Under the pieces are notes generated by a model that was not told the DNA's origin, made no database searches, and saw nothing but the letters and a program-made list of their open reading frames with translations. A stretch of 25,776 bases of DNA from a virus. The position numbers were made by a program, and so were the translations under genes. Positions 15,012-22,432 of the stretch are shown here, in pieces. Location of the stretch: IMG/VR virus record IMGVR_UViG_3300013126_000213, positions 1-25,776 of that record; one strand, given 5' to 3'. Position 1 is the stretch's first letter, and every line of letters begins with the position of its first letter.

Positions 15012-15328
15012 TATCTGCCTAGATTAGCAAATGCATCAACTGCTGATGCAATTTCGATTCCTGTTGTTCGTTGAACGTATGCTTTGACCAATCCTTCTGG
15101 AACTTCAACGCTTTCGGATACAATTTTGTCCTTGAAAATGAGTTGCTCGCCCTCTGGATTAGATGGACTATATGGGAACAACTGCAACCCATACTGTTCA
15201 TTCCCTTGTGGAACAACATGCAAAGCAATTGGTTTCTTTGCCTTGTACACATTCACTGCGTCTTCAATTACCTCAAAAATTACTTCTTCGCTTGTAACTA
15301 GACGAACTAGCTTTACGTTGGTGCTCAT
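15011..15328 (-). CDS. LSm-like domain protein
   Basis: A 105-residue protein with the strand pattern of phage Sm-like proteins: VKLVRLVTSEEVIFEVIED, then KAKKPIALHVVP, YGLQLFPYSP, FKDKIVSESVEVPEGLVKAY. T4-like cyanophages encode related short proteins (VKLVRLVSGDEVIG type, as I recall). LSm folds usually form rings that bind RNA, but whether this one does is unknown. The start at 15328 follows AAGGAGAT. A late-like AATAAATA lies upstream. Confidence 0.65.
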   Translation of the reverse strand: MSTNVKLVRLVTSEEVIFEVIEDAVNVYKAKKPIALHVVPQGNEQYGLQLFPYSPSNPEGEQLIFKDKIVSESVEVPEGLVKAYVQRTTGIEIASAVDAFANLGR

Positions 15329-15343
15329 ACAATCTCCTTATGG

Positions 15344-15907
15344 TTATCTATTTATTAGTTTGTTATAACTATCAATAGCACTCACACGCACTGCATAAAA
15401 GTGAGGAATGCCGTAAAAAATAATTTCAGAATCGGATGTTATGCCCTCGACCAAATTCTTTTTTGTGTATGTATATTTGATGAGATCTGTGGTGATATCG
15501 AACGCATCATCAACATTTCTGTTTAGTGTTTCAAATACCTGTCTAAAATTTATGTTTGAGTTTTGCACCCCTTTACTGTAAATGAATTTGTATCCATCAA
15601 TAGGGAAAACATAAAATGGTTCAGTCTCGGCACTGCGTTTCATCATCACAGATTGGGTAAAAATTCCTCTCGGGACAATATTGTGTGTCTCGTTTTGGAA
15701 TGCTGTGTTGAATGCTTCTGACACAGAATCGTACCGCTTCTGGTGCCGCACTTTCACACGCTGGAAATCATCGTATGCTCTTGGCAGGGCGCGGAATACA
15801 GGAAGCCCAGCAGATTCATTTAGAAACTGGGAGCATTCATTCTTAATTGTGTAGATGGCACCAGAATTGGTTGGTGTGATGGTGCCTAGAATGTCGTCAA
15901 CGAGCAT
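15344..15907 (-). CDS. Conserved hypothetical, probably structural, phage protein
   Basis: A 187-residue protein with no recognised domain. Distinctive stretches are FLNESAGLPVFRALPRAYDD, FQRVKVRHQKR and FYVFPIDGYKFIYSKGVQ. I remember similar LPLMRALP...VKVRKRKR segments in T4-like phage proteins of unknown role. The ATG at 15907 follows GGAGG, and the site lies in a hairpin overlapping a late promoter, so it is expected to be made late. Confidence 0.7.
   Translation of the reverse strand: MLVDDILGTITPTNSGAIYTIKNECSQFLNESAGLPVFRALPRAYDDFQRVKVRHQKRYDSVSEAFNTAFQNETHNIVPRGIFTQSVMMKRSAETEPFYVFPIDGYKFIYSKGVQNSNINFRQVFETLNRNVDDAFDITTDLIKYTYTKKNLVEGITSDSEIIFYGIPHFYAVRVSAIDSYNKLINR
15352..15359 (-). 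promoter_or_regulatory. Weak late-promoter-like element before the LSm-like gene
   Basis: Minus-strand AATAAATA, one base from the late consensus, 24 bases before the start codon at 15328 and inside the last codons of the gene upstream. Confidence 0.4.
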
Positions 15908-15910
15908 TGT

Positions 15911-15933
15911 ATCCTCCGTAGAGAATATTTATG
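15911..15933 (-). promoter_or_regulatory. Late promoter plus UACG-capped hairpin hiding the ribosome binding site
   Basis: CATAAATA (15933-15926) is followed by TTCTC, TACG, GAGGAT. The stem ATTCTC/GAGGAT (one G-U pair) closes a TACG loop of the very stable UNCG class and covers GGAGG. The expected late start near 15920 is in the loop, so late RNA lacks the first arm. Confidence 0.7.
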
Positions 15934-15953
15934 CCCGTTGACGCTAGTGCAAA

Positions 15954-16235
15954 TTACTGCTTTTCCTGCCTTGCAACTTCACCGATCACGTAATCGATGT
16001 ACTCGTTGCAATCTGCGATGTTCTTTTGCAGAACACCACGTGAGCCTTGCATAACCTCATTGAGGCGGTATGCAAACTCGGTTTGGAAACGGTAAGCCAG
16101 ATTTGACTCACCACTCTTGGTGGAACGGAACGGGCGTTCCAGCTTTGACGTGGCGTTGTTAAACGTCGTCGTCAGATAGCGCACGATGCTATCAATGTCG
16201 CGCTCTTTGCGCTCAGCATTTGGCTGTTGGGCCAT
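15954..16235 (-). CDS. Small helical hypothetical protein
   Basis: A 93-residue, charged, helical protein (MAQQPNAERKERDIDSIVRY at the start, YRFQTEFAYRLNEVMQ in the middle, DCNEYIDYVIGEVARQEKQ at the end). No family recognised. The start at 16235 follows GGAGACTATA. It is the first gene of the leftward cluster, driven by the promoter at 16320-16348, with a GGTGG/CCACC hairpin in its leader near 16265-16282. Confidence 0.65.
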   Translation of the reverse strand: MAQQPNAERKERDIDSIVRYLTTTFNNATSKLERPFRSTKSGESNLAYRFQTEFAYRLNEVMQGSRGVLQKNIADCNEYIDYVIGEVARQEKQ

Positions 16236-16319
16236 TATAGTCTCCTATATGCTGTTGTTGAAATGGTGGACTGAATACCACCGCTTGGGTCATCCGTTTG
16301 TTGTCAGATGATGTAGTAC

Positions 16320-16348
16320 ACTTTACCCAACATTTATAAAAAAGTCAA
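16320..16348 (-). promoter_or_regulatory. Sigma70-type early promoter of the leftward cluster
   Basis: Minus strand: TTGACT, 17 bases, TAAAGT. The spacer contains TATAAATG, one base from the late consensus, so the site may work both early and late. Confidence 0.65.
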
Positions 16349-16364
16349 CAGGGTTAGTTTATTG

Positions 16365-16406
16365 TTGATTTATAATGATAAAAATGGGATACTATAAACT
16401 TATAGT
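16365..16406 (+). promoter_or_regulatory. Possible promoter and operator-like repeat of the nucleotide operon
   Basis: TTGATT (16365-16370), 17 bases, GATACT (16388-16393) is a moderate sigma70-type match. Overlapping its downstream end is ACTATAA/TTATAGT (16391-16397 with 16400-16406), a perfect 7-base inverted repeat that could bind a regulator. The Shine-Dalgarno sequence of the first gene is weak (AAGAA). Confidence 0.4.
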
Positions 16407-16432
16407 AAATATCTACCCCTCTATAAGAACAT

Positions 16433-16954
16433 ATGACAAAAAACCATAAAACATACCATAAACTGTGGATGGATGTAGCCACCCGAGTTTCCGCGGAATC
16501 CAAATGTATCCGCAAAAAAGTGGGCGCTATAGCCGTCAAAGAAGATAGAATTATCAGCATTGGATGGAACGGAACAGCGCCAGGACACGACAATTGCTGC
16601 GAGGAAAAACTCCTGGCATCTGGTGGTGGATGGCTTGACCCTGATGAGATTTTTGAGCGATACCCCTATGTGGATGAGAACAACAATCGATATGGGTTGC
16701 GAACCAAACCTGATGTCATTCACGCTGAAAGCAATATGATTGGAAAACTGGCAGGAAGCCACGAGAGCGCCAAAGATGCAACGATATATGTGACATGTGC
16801 ACCATGTTTGGATTGTGCTAAGCAATTAGTGGTAGCCAAAGTCAAGGAAGTGATATATAATGAAGAGTATCGAGGCACCGAAGGGATTGAGTATTTGCAG
16901 AAGTGCAGCATCCCTGTAACCAAATTAGAAGATAACAACGAGGTAGAATCATAA
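16433..16954 (+). CDS. cd: Deoxycytidylate (dCMP) deaminase
   Basis: Converts dCMP to dUMP, feeding thymidylate synthesis. The 173-residue protein has VGAIAVKEDRIISIGWNGTAPG, the zinc and catalytic motif HAESN (His97, Glu99) and TCAPCLDCAK (zinc ligands Cys125 and Cys128), as in T4 Cd and its cellular relatives. It is the first gene of the rightward operon. Its stop overlaps the nrdA start by one base (TAATG), placing deamination and ribonucleotide reduction under shared control. Confidence 0.95.
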   Translation: MTKNHKTYHKLWMDVATRVSAESKCIRKKVGAIAVKEDRIISIGWNGTAPGHDNCCEEKLLASGGGWLDPDEIFERYPYVDENNNRYGLRTKPDVIHAESNMIGKLAGSHESAKDATIYVTCAPCLDCAKQLVVAKVKEVIYNEEYRGTEGIEYLQKCSIPVTKLEDNNEVES

Positions 16955-18795
16955 TGAAACAACAATATCTAGGTCTTGAAATTGACCTATCACGCGATGC
17001 CTTTTTCAGTCAAGCAGGGCTATCGCGTCTAAAAGAAGGTTATATGCTTGAAGACGAAACATCCCCCCAACACAGATTTGCCTACGTATCAAAGGCGTTC
17101 AGTTCAAATCCTGAACACGCACAACGTCTTTATGAATATGCTAGCAAGATGTGGTTATCCTACGCAACACCAGTCCTGAGTTATGGTAAAACCAAGCGCT
17201 CCCTACCTATCTCTTGTTTTGCCACCAGACTGGGCGACTCAATGGAATCCATTCTTTCTACATCGTCAGAAACACGTATGTTAGCTGTGGTTGGTGGGGG
17301 TGTTGGTCTTCATGTGGGACTGCGTCCAGGCGATAAGAAGTCATCAGGGATTATTCCTCACCTAAAGACATATGATGTGGATACACTAGCATTCAAGCAA
17401 GGTACCACTCGCCGCGGCGCGACAGCAGCATATCTTGACATCAACCACCCAGAAATTATTGACTTCTTGGAAATGCGCAAACCTACTGGCGGTGACCCAA
17501 ATCGCAAGTGTTTGAATCTGCACCATGGGGTCAATGTTACTGATGACTTTATGCATCGCGTTGAACAGTTGTCCATCAATCCAGACCTGACCAAAGAGGA
17601 GAAAGAAGAACTAGACAAGTTCCCCCTCGTCAACCCTCACACAAAGGAAATTGTCGAATACGCCTCCGTAAAAGAGTTGTGGGAACGTATTCTGACCATC
17701 CGTATGGAAACCGGTGAGCCATATTTGTGGTTCATTGATGAAGCCAACCGCAAGCTGCCTGAATTCCAAAAGAAGATGGGTCTCCGCAATAATGGGTCAA
17801 ACCTTTGCTCCGAAATCAGTCTTGTAACGTCAGCAGCAAATGGACTACCAGCTCGCACGTTCGTGTGCTGTCTATCTTCTGTCAACCTTGAAAAGTATGA
17901 TGAGTGGAAGGATGACCCTTTATTCATTGCTGACATCGTTGAGATGTTAGATAATGTTATCGAAGTATTCCTTGAGAAATCAGTACAATATCCAGAACTG
18001 TCAGCCGCTACGTATTCCGCAATGCGTGAGCGCTCAATCGGCATCGGAGCAATGGGGTGGCACGCATTGTTACAGAAGCGCATGGTTCCATTTGAATCTG
18101 CACTAGCGGTTGGACTAAATAAGCAAATATGGAGTAAAATGAATGCTCAAGCAAAAGCCAAAACAATCGCTCTCGCCCAAGAACGTGGCCCATGTCCTGA
18201 TTCAGTTGATTCTGATCAGCCCGTACGTAATGCTCATTTGTTTGCTGTCGCTCCCAATGCTTCTAGCTCTATTCTCTTGGATACATCACCTTCTATAGAA
18301 CCATATCGTGCAAACGTATACTTAGAGAAAGGCGTTAACGGCACTCATGTTCACAAAAACAAATATCTTGAAGCGCTTTTGGAAAAGAAAGGCTGTAACA
18401 CACAAGAAACCTGGTCTAATATCATCGCTAATGATGGGTCTGTTGCTGATCTGGATTGCCTTGATGATTATGAAAAAGATATCTTCAAGACGTCAATGGA
18501 ACTAGACCAAACGTGGTTGATCCAACATGCTGCAGATCGTCAAGAATACATCTGTCAAGCACAATCCTTGAACCTGTTCTTCAGCCCAACATCAGACATC
18601 CAGTACGTTCATTTGGTTCACCTGATGGCCTGGCAACAGAAGCTCAAGTCGCTTTACTACTGCCGTTCTGATGCTATGCGCAAAGCCGACAAGGTTGGCA
18701 AGAAGGTTGAGCGCGAACGCATCGAAGATTTGAAGGAAATGGCAGCTCGGATTGCATCCGGTGATGAATCCACGTGTTTAGCCTGCGAGGGTTGA
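16954..18795 (+). CDS. nrdA: Ribonucleotide reductase large subunit, class I, short form
   Basis: Reduces ribonucleoside diphosphates with NrdB. At 613 residues it is well short of E. coli NrdA (761) and lacks the N-terminal ATP-cone, so dATP inhibition at that site is not expected. Catalytic residues are present: SCFATR (Cys88), SNLCSEI (Asn283, Cys285, Glu287), CCLSSVNL (Cys306 as redox partner), the radical-transfer pair in SLYYCRSD, and a C-terminal CLAC. The nucleotide-binding loop GTTRRGATAAYLDINHPEI is clear. The start is coupled to cd. nrdB follows after an inserted endonuclease gene. Confidence 0.95.
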   Translation: MKQQYLGLEIDLSRDAFFSQAGLSRLKEGYMLEDETSPQHRFAYVSKAFSSNPEHAQRLYEYASKMWLSYATPVLSYGKTKRSLPISCFATRLGDSMESILSTSSETRMLAVVGGGVGLHVGLRPGDKKSSGIIPHLKTYDVDTLAFKQGTTRRGATAAYLDINHPEIIDFLEMRKPTGGDPNRKCLNLHHGVNVTDDFMHRVEQLSINPDLTKEEKEELDKFPLVNPHTKEIVEYASVKELWERILTIRMETGEPYLWFIDEANRKLPEFQKKMGLRNNGSNLCSEISLVTSAANGLPARTFVCCLSSVNLEKYDEWKDDPLFIADIVEMLDNVIEVFLEKSVQYPELSAATYSAMRERSIGIGAMGWHALLQKRMVPFESALAVGLNKQIWSKMNAQAKAKTIALAQERGPCPDSVDSDQPVRNAHLFAVAPNASSSILLDTSPSIEPYRANVYLEKGVNGTHVHKNKYLEALLEKKGCNTQETWSNIIANDGSVADLDCLDDYEKDIFKTSMELDQTWLIQHAADRQEYICQAQSLNLFFSPTSDIQYVHLVHLMAWQQKLKSLYYCRSDAMRKADKVGKKVERERIEDLKEMAARIASGDESTCLACEG

Positions 18796-18817
18796 TGGGT
18801 TAGAATTCAACCCTTAG

Positions 18818-18845
18818 CATAAATACTTCCATGAAAGGAGACTAT
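18818..18845 (+). promoter_or_regulatory. T4-type late promoter with imperfect hairpin over the ribosome binding site
   Basis: CATAAATA (18818-18825) lies 21 bases before the GIY-YIG start. ATA-C-TTCC (18823-18830) can pair with GGAG-AC-TAT (18837-18845) around GGAG, with an internal loop. A late transcript starting near 18831 would lack the first arm. The stem is weaker than at 3198 or 15911. Confidence 0.6.
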
Positions 18846-18846
18846 T

Positions 18847-19299
18847 ATGGAAGATACTTTTTACGTTTATGCTCACTATGAAGACGATATATTGGTTTAT
18901 ATTGGAAAAGGACAGGGCGGTCGAGTGCTATCAACCAATGCAAGGTTAAATAAGCCTCATCGGCAGTTTATGATGTCTCAGATTCACAATGGTAACATAG
19001 CATTTGCTAAAATATTAAAGACGGGATTGCATGAACAGGAAGCGTTGAGTGTGGAACGGGCGATGATAAAAGAACACCAGCCTAAATTCAACAGACGTTA
19101 TACCGAAAAACAGGCAGTAAAAGCCAAAGAAATAGCAATGAATGCATCTCGCGCTTCAATGAAACCTGTGCAAACACCTGCAGGTGTATTTGAATCAGCC
19201 AGGGCCGCAGCAAGATATTATGGGGTGACATCGGGTGCCATATGGCACAGAATCAAGGATAACCCTGACGAATATTATTATATAAAGGATAAAACATGA
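18847..19299 (+). CDS. GIY-YIG homing endonuclease between nrdA and nrdB
   Basis: A 150-residue endonuclease. The GIY-YIG core is N-terminal (FYVYAHYEDDILVYIGKGQGGR, with Glu in SVERAMIKEHQPKFNRRY). The C-terminus is a NUMOD1-like helix-turn-helix (TPAGVFESARAAARYYGVTS, then AIWHRI). It differs from the two GIY-YIG genes at 6361 and 7872, which carry NUMOD3-like repeats. The start follows AAAGGAG. Its stop overlaps the nrdB ATG as ATGA, the same coupling seen between the HNH gene and polymerase. No duplicate of the nrdB start is visible upstream. Confidence 0.92.
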   Translation: MEDTFYVYAHYEDDILVYIGKGQGGRVLSTNARLNKPHRQFMMSQIHNGNIAFAKILKTGLHEQEALSVERAMIKEHQPKFNRRYTEKQAVKAKEIAMNASRASMKPVQTPAGVFESARAAARYYGVTSGAIWHRIKDNPDEYYYIKDKT

Positions 19300-20264
19300 G
19301 TAAAAAAAGTCTATTTGAACCAAGAGCATATTATAAACCATTCGAGTTTCCGGAAGCATATCGGCTTTACGAAACCCACGAAAAAATGCATTGGCTCCCG
19401 GATGAGGTCCCGCTACACCAGGATGTGCTCGACTGGAAAAACAAATTGACGAAGGCGGAAAAGCACTTTCTGACGCAGATCTTCCGGTTATTCACTCAAT
19501 CGGATGTTGATGTGGCTGGTGCATATGCAAACAAGTACATTCCTCTGTTCCCAAAGCCTGAAATTCGCATGATGCTCTTATCATTTGCGGCACGGGAGGC
19601 GGTACATATTCAAGCATACAGCCATCTCATTGATACTATTGGCATGCCCGAATCCACGTACAAACAGTTCATGGAATATGAGGCGATGAAGGAAAAGCAT
19701 GACTTCATTGAGAAGTTCATGGGGACCGATCGCGATCAGCTTGTTCAACAGATTGCTTGTTTCTCGGCATTTACTGAAGGCATGCAACTATTCTCGTCTT
19801 TTATCATGCTCTTGAACTTCACTCGATTCAATAAGATGAATGGAATGGGACAAATCATTGCATGGTCTATTAAGGATGAGTCCGTCCACGTTGAAGGGAT
19901 GACGTGGCTATTCAAGGAGTTCATCAAAGAGCATCGCGACATTTGGACAGATGACCTCAAGTCACAACTATACAGCATTGCTGAAAAGATGGTCGAGCTC
20001 GAAGATAAGTTCATTGACCTTGCTTTTGAAACAGGCGGTGTTGAAGGATTGACCATTGAAGAAGTGAAACAGTATATTCGCTACATTGCTGATCGTCGTT
20101 TGATTGGTCTTGGAATGAAGGGCATTTTCAAAGTCAAGAACAATCCACTACCGTGGGTTGAGGAGATCCTCAATGCGCCAGAGCATGCAAACTTCTTTGA
20201 ACAGCGTGCAACTGCGTACTCTAAGGGTTCACTGACTGGCTCTTGGGGTAAAGTTTGGGTATAA
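19296..20264 (+). CDS. nrdB: Ribonucleotide reductase small subunit, class I
   Basis: Carries the diiron centre and tyrosyl radical for NrdA. The 322-residue protein has all metal ligands: Asp70 (FTQSD), Glu101 and His104 (REAVH), Glu161 (FTEGMQ), Glu195 and His198 (KDESVH), with the radical tyrosine at Tyr108 (seven residues after Glu101, as in E. coli). It is therefore a standard tyrosyl-radical enzyme. Translation is probably coupled to the preceding endonuclease through ATGA. A terminator follows the stop. Confidence 0.96.
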   Translation: MSKKSLFEPRAYYKPFEFPEAYRLYETHEKMHWLPDEVPLHQDVLDWKNKLTKAEKHFLTQIFRLFTQSDVDVAGAYANKYIPLFPKPEIRMMLLSFAAREAVHIQAYSHLIDTIGMPESTYKQFMEYEAMKEKHDFIEKFMGTDRDQLVQQIACFSAFTEGMQLFSSFIMLLNFTRFNKMNGMGQIIAWSIKDESVHVEGMTWLFKEFIKEHRDIWTDDLKSQLYSIAEKMVELEDKFIDLAFETGGVEGLTIEEVKQYIRYIADRRLIGLGMKGIFKVKNNPLPWVEEILNAPEHANFFEQRATAYSKGSLTGSWGKVWV

Positions 20265-20275
20265 TAAAATAACTG

Positions 20276-20320
20276 TTGACCCTAAATACAAAAAGGCCTA
20301 TAATGTCATAGGCCTTTTTT
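20276..20320 (+). promoter_or_regulatory. Promoter embedded in a terminator between nrdB and the next gene
   Basis: TTGACC (20276-20281), 17 bases, TATAAT (20299-20304) forms a strong sigma70-type promoter. The same bases build a terminator: GGCCTAT (20295-20301), a six-base loop, ATAGGCC (20308-20314), then six T. RNA from upstream would form the hairpin, while RNA started near 20311 would lack it. One sequence thus ends nrdB transcription and restarts it for the next two genes. Confidence 0.75.
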
Positions 20321-20335
20321 ATTGGAGAATAAAAT

Positions 20336-20527
20336 ATGATATATCCAACCTGTCTGAGATGTGGCTTTCCATGCACATCAAGTTTAGCAGGACCTTTAGG
20401 ACTTCGGTGTCAGTGCATTAATCCAATCCTGGAACCTGAACAACCAACAACATCTTTTGTTGAAGAGCCAGTACCTGAAGTCAAACCAGCAGCAAAGAAA
20501 ACAACAAAACGAAAGTCTAAGAAATGA
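20336..20527 (+). CDS. Small cysteine-rich protein with lysine-rich tail
   Basis: A 63-residue protein. The N-terminus has a possible zinc-binding group (CLRCGFPC, then LRCQC). A Pro/Glu-rich linker and a basic tail (KPAAKKTTKRKSKK) follow. The start lies nine bases after GGAG. Its stop overlaps the next gene as ATGA, so the two are co-translated. No family recognised; nucleic-acid binding is a guess from the composition. Confidence 0.7.
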   Translation: MIYPTCLRCGFPCTSSLAGPLGLRCQCINPILEPEQPTTSFVEEPVPEVKPAAKKTTKRKSKK

Positions 20528-21051
20528 AATTAATGGAAATAATTGAAGAAAAACAATATATTATTGCATGTGATATGGATGGCGTGCTTGTTGATTTTGT
20601 GAGCACCGCAAACGAAATCACAGGAATGAATGTCAAAGAAGGCGACCTTGATGCTGCTGACAAAGGATTCAAGAACGAGTTCTGGAAGCGAATTATCGAT
20701 CACGTCCGTGCAGGTAACCGGTTCTTTGGTGCAATGAAACCACTGCCTGACGCTATGGAACTATGGCGTTACATCAGCAAACACCCACATTTCATTTTGA
20801 CCGCAGCTGGGGCTCGCATTCCTCACGCCGAGGAAGAAAAACGAGCATGGGCCCGCAAGCATTTTGGAACAGGTGTTCGTGTTGAGGTTGTGGAATCAGC
20901 AAAAGCAAAGTCTCGCTTTGCTGCTCCAAACGTTATTTTGATTGACGACCGCGCAAAGGCGATTGATCCATGGGTTGCAGCAGGTGGGATTGGTATTTTA
21001 CATACGAGTGCTGCAAAAACAATAGCGGAGCTTCAAAAGCTGGGGTTGTAA
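20524..21051 (+). CDS. HAD-family 5'(3')-deoxyribonucleotidase-like phosphatase
   Basis: A 175-residue HAD phosphatase. Motif I is ACDMDGVLVDF (nucleophile Asp17 and Asp19), motif II FILTAAG, and motif III PNVILIDDRAKAID. These match the 5'-nucleotidase C group, which dephosphorylates deoxynucleoside monophosphates. Its place at the end of the cd-nrdA-nrdB operon suggests balancing of nucleotide pools, although the substrate is inferred. A terminator follows at 21056. Confidence 0.8.
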   Translation: MKLMEIIEEKQYIIACDMDGVLVDFVSTANEITGMNVKEGDLDAADKGFKNEFWKRIIDHVRAGNRFFGAMKPLPDAMELWRYISKHPHFILTAAGARIPHAEEEKRAWARKHFGTGVRVEVVESAKAKSRFAAPNVILIDDRAKAIDPWVAAGGIGILHTSAAKTIAELQKLGL

Positions 21052-21055
21052 GAGA

Positions 21056-21082
21056 AGCCTGCCTAGCAGGCTTTTTCTTTTT
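21056..21082 (+). terminator. Terminator at the convergence of the two gene clusters
   Basis: AGCCTGC (21056-21062), loop CTA, GCAGGCT (21066-21072), then a T-rich run. It ends the rightward operon. The loop CTA is also the stop codon of the minus-strand Sel1-like gene, so the hairpin overlaps that gene's last codons. Confidence 0.85.
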
Positions 21083-21317
21083 GGTGTTCAGCCAGCAGTG
21101 CAGCAGCTTGCAAGTGTCCTTGGTCGGTGGCTTTGTTAAGCCACCTCAGTGCCTCATCCAAATCAGGCTCTGTTCCTACCCCGTACAGATACGCATACCC
21201 GAGACTATATTGAGCATCCGCCACGCTAAACGCAGCAAATTTGCGAAAATAATCAAGAGCCATTGCGTCATCGTAAGCCGTTCTCCGCGAAGCTAGTTTA
21301 ATATTCGTAGTCGTCAT
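21063..21317 (-). CDS. Small Sel1-like (TPR-related) repeat protein
   Basis: An 84-residue protein built of about two Sel1-like repeats: ADAQYSLGYAYLYGVGTEPD, continuing DEALRWLNKATDQGHLQAAALLAEHQ. Such helical repeats mediate protein contacts. I prefer the ATG at 21317, ten bases after GGAGGT, over two upstream ATGs that would extend deep into the next gene; it still overlaps that gene by 20 bases. Function unknown. It is the last gene of the leftward-reading cluster. Confidence 0.7.
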   Translation of the reverse strand: MTTTNIKLASRRTAYDDAMALDYFRKFAAFSVADAQYSLGYAYLYGVGTEPDLDEALRWLNKATDQGHLQAAALLAEHQKEKAC

Positions 21318-21519
21318 ATGCGTATCTACCTCCAACCTTTTGGAAGCTGCCATACAAATCATCATCTTCTTGTGATTCCGTGTATGTTTTCCATGCAGCT
21401 AGCGTTGTAAACATTTTGTCTTCTACAGGGTCGTATACTTCACCACTATCACGCAACTCAACCCCGTATAAATCATATAACTCATCACGTGATAACTTGA
21501 ACACATCAATAGACTTCAT
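21298..21519 (-). CDS. Small acidic hypothetical protein
   Basis: A 73-residue protein rich in Asp, Glu and Tyr (LSRDELYDLYGVELRDSGEV, ending AYDDYEY). No Shine-Dalgarno sequence is evident before 21519. It lies one base after the stop of the next upstream gene, so coupling is likely. No family recognised. Confidence 0.6.
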   Translation of the reverse strand: MKSIDVFKLSRDELYDLYGVELRDSGEVYDPVEDKMFTTLAAWKTYTESQEDDDLYGSFQKVGGRYAYDDYEY

Positions 21520-21520
21520 A

Positions 21521-21766
21521 TTAGATTACTTTGGATACAATCCCTGCTAGTTGAGATAATTGTTGGTATGCTTGAACAACGGTTTGCCTCAGTTCCAGAT
21601 CGTCAAGGGATTGCTCAATGTTCTCGAGTGTTAGAACATCTTTACAGAGTTCCTTACACTCTTCTTCAGTGATTTCACCAGCATCCCTCATGGCAATCAG
21701 TTCTTGTACCTTTTCGGCAGTAGTTCTAACTGCTTCATTTGTATGGTTTAGTAGATCATCAAACAT
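21521..21766 (-). CDS. Small helical hypothetical protein
   Basis: An 81-residue, mostly helical acidic protein (TTAEKVQELIAMRDAGEITE, then CKELCKDVLTLENIEQ). The start at 21766 follows AGGAGAT and overlaps the 3' end of the lipoprotein gene by eight bases. The AGEITEEE...LLEDL-like pattern recalls short conserved proteins of T4-like phages, but I cannot name it. Confidence 0.65.
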   Translation of the reverse strand: MFDDLLNHTNEAVRTTAEKVQELIAMRDAGEITEEECKELCKDVLTLENIEQSLDDLELRQTVVQAYQQLSQLAGIVSKVI

Positions 21767-22148
21767 TTTTATCTCCTACGGTCTTCACTACACTACTAAC
21801 GCCCTTCACGATGATGTCCATCTTGGTGCTACAATAGCCGGCGGAAGGCTTTTGTGGTTTGCTGTATGCAATAATCACATCATCAACCATTGAACCGATC
21901 GCAGCAACAGCGGTTTGAACCTCATCGTCTGAGTTGGTGTTCTTTGTATAGATTTCAACAACATCTGACTGGTTGCGCAGTGCAACAGCATACCGCATGA
22001 AGGTGTCTGGATTTGTGCATTCTTTGCGCGTGGTTTCAGCAATCTGTTGAAGCTTGACCAGGTTGTAATATTGAACATTGTCAAACTTTGTGGGCATCAG
22101 CCCACAAGATGCTAGCACAATACTGCTCACAATAATAAGTTTTTTCAT
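21759..22148 (-). CDS. Predicted lipoprotein
   Basis: A 129-residue protein with a signal peptide II: KK, a hydrophobic stretch and the lipobox LASC with Cys15. Gly at the next position predicts the outer membrane. The mature part has two further cysteines (RKECTNPD, AGYCSTK). Phage lipoproteins include outer-membrane spanins and superinfection exclusion proteins; nothing here decides between them, and no inner-membrane spanin partner is visible. The start overlaps the stop of the preceding gene as ATGA. Confidence 0.8.
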   Translation of the reverse strand: MKKLIIVSSIVLASCGLMPTKFDNVQYYNLVKLQQIAETTRKECTNPDTFMRYAVALRNQSDVVEIYTKNTNSDDEVQTAVAAIGSMVDDVIIAYSKPQKPSAGYCSTKMDIIVKGVSSVVKTVGDKNV

Positions 22149-22432
22149 TCTTCGTCCTCAATGGAAGGCTCGCGAACCAATGCTAACCACTGCTTCACTG
22201 CCTGTTGTTCATTATCACGCCATACCTTTGCCATTGCCTGATATTCATCCACGATATCATCACCCAACTCACTTCTAACCAATGCGTTGATGATGAAATC
22301 TTTTGGCAACTTTCCGACAACACCAAAAGGTGTGTGTGTCATCCTGAGATATTTATTCCTCAAATCTCTGGTGTCGTGTTGAGTGTAATAGAAGATGCGT
22401 TGAGACACATCACTCCATGCGAGATCAGACAT
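22145..22432 (-). CDS. Hypothetical protein next to topoisomerase
   Basis: A 95-residue protein (LAWSDVSQRIFYYTQHDTRD, then LPKDFIINALVRSELGDDIV) with no recognised domain. The start at 22432 overlaps the topoisomerase stop by eight bases, and its own stop overlaps the lipoprotein start, so it belongs to one tightly packed transcription unit. Confidence 0.7.
   Translation of the reverse strand: MSDLAWSDVSQRIFYYTQHDTRDLRNKYLRMTHTPFGVVGKLPKDFIINALVRSELGDDIVDEYQAMAKVWRDNEQQAVKQWLALVREPSIEDEE

Noticed and set aside
18792-18815. Terminator after nrdA from the GGGTT/AACCC repeat
   Set aside because: The stem is only five pairs and no T-tract follows.
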